Shown here: piece by piece, positions 61,765 to 64,000 of the stretch
Numbering within the stretch: the stretch's first letter is position 1
Layout: each line of letters opens with the position of its first letter
DNA from: Nematopogon swammerdamellus
Lineage: Eukaryota > Arthropoda > Insecta > Lepidoptera > Adelidae
NCBI GenBank assembly: GCA_946902875.1
Contig: OX336343.1
Location: 24,413,596 to 24,477,595 of the forward strand
Length of the DNA stretch: 64,000 nucleotides
Reading direction: 5' to 3'
Position numbers and translations under genes: made by a program
The notes under the pieces: generated by a model
The model's input: the letters and a program-made list of their open reading frames with translations, nothing else
Databases searched by the model: none
Told to the model about the DNA's origin: nothing

Positions 61765-62065
61765 AAACCTTTGTAACTTTTTTGTTTATGATTGCATCAG
61801 AACGAAATAAAATTAATTGAATTTTACGATGTATCGTTATTCTCGAAAAATATTATTTGATGAAGTTAATACCATGAAAAGGTCTTATAACCTCCCATAG
61901 TCCCGAGAACGAGTAAAAATATGACAGAATCTTAATGTCTTAATTTATAAAAAAAAAAAAGGCAGCAATTGATAACTTCATTTTCTTTTAAAAAGTTCGA
62001 TAGTTTACACCCTTTCCAACGGTATACCACATGTCATACAAATAATTCCCTATGTGGTCTACTAA
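61765..62065 (+). repeat. Dispersed ~250-bp repeat (copy 2)
   Basis: Matches 29120-29360 (ACTTGTTTGTTTATGATTG.., GATGAAGTTAATACCATG, ATGTCATACAAATAATTC) with indels. Confidence 0.75.
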
Positions 62066-62389
62066 AAACTAAAACTTTTTAAATGTAGCCCAAAGTTCAA
62101 ATCTTAACAGGGTTTTTTAATTTTTCGATATCACATTTAGTTTTTGAGATATAAGAGATTTAGATAGTTCGAAAAAAAAAATTCCACATTTTTGCATTAA
62201 AATCATTTATTTTGTCACCATCTTGTAGCCCTAGCCCTAGCCGATACGCGTCTTTTGAGCCCTCAACCATTCGCGTAGCCCCAAAACTCGCGACACCAGG
62301 ACGATATCACACAAATAAAAGTACTTCGCAATGAACAGGTAAAAATCCAGCCGAAAACTTCTGAGATATACACAAAAATTATAAAACAA

Positions 62390-62943
62390 TTGGAAATTAA
62401 AGAAACTGAGTATTACACCTACAAAACCAAAGAAGACAGAAGCTTTAAGGTAGTACTTAAAAACATGCACAACTCTACAGACGTCGATGAAATCAAGGAG
62501 GCACTATCCGAATCTTTTAACATTCTGTTACCAACATATGGAACATAAAACAAAGAGGGACCACGAAACCACTTCCCATGTTTATTGTCGAAATCACACA
62601 AAGTGAAAATAACAAATGTATCTACGACATAAAAAACCTGCTTAACTACTGTGTCACTTTCGAACCACCAAGACCCAAACGTGAAATTCCGCAATGTGCG
62701 CAATGCCAACAGTATGGTCATATCAGAGCCTACTGTAGACGAAACCCTACTAAATGCATAAAATGCGCGGGAGACCATAGATCGGGAGACCATAGATCTG
62801 TTTATTGTCCTCGAAAGGGTAGATCAGATGATGTTACATGTATACTGTGCTCAGGAAACCATCCAGCAAACTACAAAGGATGCAAAGTCTACAGAGAGCT
62901 TCAGAAAATCAAATTCCCCCCTCTGAGGAAAAAACTACCGTGA
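62390..62943 (+). pseudogene. Jockey-like ORF1 (Gag-like) fragment with zinc knuckles
   Basis: First part: EIKETEYYTYKTKEDRSFKV and VDEIKEALSESFN, then a stop at about 62547-62549 and a shift. From 62578: FIVEITQSENNKCIYDIKNL, CAQCQQYGHIRAYC, CIKCAGDH and CILCSGNHPANYKGC. These are the CCHC knuckles and the PRE_C2HC region of Jockey-type ORF1. An internal duplication repeats GDHRS. It ends at 62943 without ORF2 following. Confidence 0.75.
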
Positions 62944-63234
62944 TGTCACGACCACCTAAAGTTGTGATGTATGAAAAAGAAGAAAGCTGACAAAAAAATG
63001 ACAGGGACTTGGTTGTCAGAAAAAATGCGATAGAAAAGTTTAAAGAGTTTTGCTATGTAAATAACAGTAAAGAGTTTCAAGTTGTAGTTTGGATGTTTTA
63101 TTTAAACATACAAAAAATGATTACTTAAATGAAAATACTTTGAAAGAGTTCATAAGCAAGAGATGTAATGTTATATCGATTGACAAGTTGTGTTAATTTT
63201 CAAAGTGTTTGACACTTTGACAGTAAAAGGTTTT
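62944..63234 (+). other. Short AT-rich stretch, probably including 3' LTR sequence of the gypsy fragment
   Basis: CAAAGTGTTTGACACTTTG palindrome at about 63197-63215 and an AATAAA on the minus strand (TTTATT at about 63099). No ORF. The LTR limits cannot be set without the second LTR. Confidence 0.3.
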
Positions 63235-64000
63235 TTATATGGCGGCCACACAGCTCCCCTCCGAGTGAGGGCGTTGCGCAGACCTCACGAAATATCTGGT
63301 AGGACGCCGTACTATTCTTCCCGAACGTGTTGTTGTTGGAGTCCCTTGGCCTAGTTCCGGTAGACTGGCGTTGACTGGTCTCTGCGCCGGTGTCGACGTC
63401 ATCTTGTGCGCCAGTTTGGGTGGAACTGGGTTGACTTGAATAGGGGTCGGTTTAAAATCTTGATCATCTGATGAAATGAATGCAGGTTTCAAGCGGTCGA
63501 TAGAAATGTGTTTTTCTTTACCTTTGATTAACAGCTTGAAAACTTTGTCCGACCTCTCAATAACTAGATAAGGTCAATCGTATGGCCTTTGAAGAGGCGA
63601 CAATACGGAGTCGCAACGGACAAATACGTGCGAACAGGTACTCAGATCTTTATGCACAAACACTGATTGTTTGTTATGATGAGAAGCTGGGACAGGTCGG
63701 AGTTGTCCCATGAATTCCCGAAGTCGGCAGACAAAATCCTGCGTACTGGGAAAATCATTATGTATATTGCTTTCAACAAAATCTCCTAGCAATCGAAGGC
63801 TATAGCCGTAGACCATTTCCGAAGTAGTTGCTTGCAGTTCGTCTCTGTAGCTCGTTCTGAGGCCAAGAAGTACTGTAGGGAGGACTTCTGTCCAATTGTT
63901 TGTTGCGTGGCATTTAATTGCAGTCTTCAGAGTACGGTGAAATCGTTCAATCATGCCATTTGAGGCTGGATGATATGGAGTGGTATGAATGTGCTTTACA
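63235..64000 (-). pseudogene. Ty3/gypsy pol 3' end (integrase core to C-terminus), partial, one nonsense codon
   Basis: From the right edge the minus strand reads THTTPYHPASNGMIERFHRT (integrase, catalytic Glu) and LRTSYRDELQATTSEMVYG, to RPYD, where a TGA (63576-63574) interrupts. The same frame then continues PYLVIERSDKVFKLL, IDRLKPAF and TTTRSGRIVRRPTRYF, and stops at 63237-63235. The residue at the stop is normally small in relatives. The element continues beyond the window. It is a different gypsy lineage from the one at 23148-28862. Confidence 0.82.

Overview
The window is nuclear DNA of an insect, most likely a moth or butterfly. The evidence is spliced genes with GT-AG introns, an insect-like eIF3d gene, and many copies of an interspersed repeat I recognise from lepidopteran genomes (a 'GGTTCCGTA..CGG..CCCTATTACTAAG' head, a (CTGT/CCGT)n tract, 'TTGAAATTTTCACA', and a 'GACTCGCACTTGGC' end). 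All family names here come from motifs read by eye; no database search was run.

Left edge, 1-8832: an integrated DNA-virus-like (Polinton/adintovirus-type) gene block. It has an A32-like packaging ATPase (minus, runs off the window), a spliced basic/Ser-rich protein whose ATG is split by an intron, a 1173-aa protein-primed family B DNA polymerase, a small spliced minus-strand gene with a 9-nt first coding exon, and a frameshifted 160-residue-class gene. TATA/CAGT promoters, a 132-bp tandem repeat and an imperfect 33-bp inverted repeat lie between the divergent genes.

8833-14040: short foldback elements, a 980-bp non-autonomous hAT-like element with a perfect 8-bp target duplication, and three tandem ~545-bp units carrying a tRNA-like B box, one of which carries a 145-bp palindromic MITE.

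14041-49429: the only complete host gene, eIF3d (eIF3 subunit d / p66), nine coding exons, 562 codons, plus strand. All exon phases join cleanly. Its 33.7 kb of introns are a transposon graveyard and nursery: an intact CR1-like non-LTR retrotransposon (intron 4); a young Ty3/gypsy element with identical LTRs, and a composite element holding a head-to-head 130-bp satellite array and THAP-exon fragments (intron 5); an apparently intact spliced DUF4817/DDE transposon of the Tc1-mariner/IS630 type inside an older inverted repeat (intron 6); and a second CR1-like element broken by a piggyBac-like MITE and a 105-bp retroinsertion (intron 8). 5S-rRNA-like SINE copies occur in introns 6 and 8.

49430-64000: eIF3d 3' flank, then degraded retrotransposons (Jockey/CR1-like, BEL/Pao, Jockey ORF1), a 4.9-kb element with ~815-bp terminal inverted repeats and TTA target duplication (55337-60234), the last exon of a minus-strand aminotransferase-fold gene (threonine-aldolase-like) whose 3' part is present in three near-identical 209-bp tandem copies, and the 3' end of a gypsy pol gene (minus) that leaves the window on the right.
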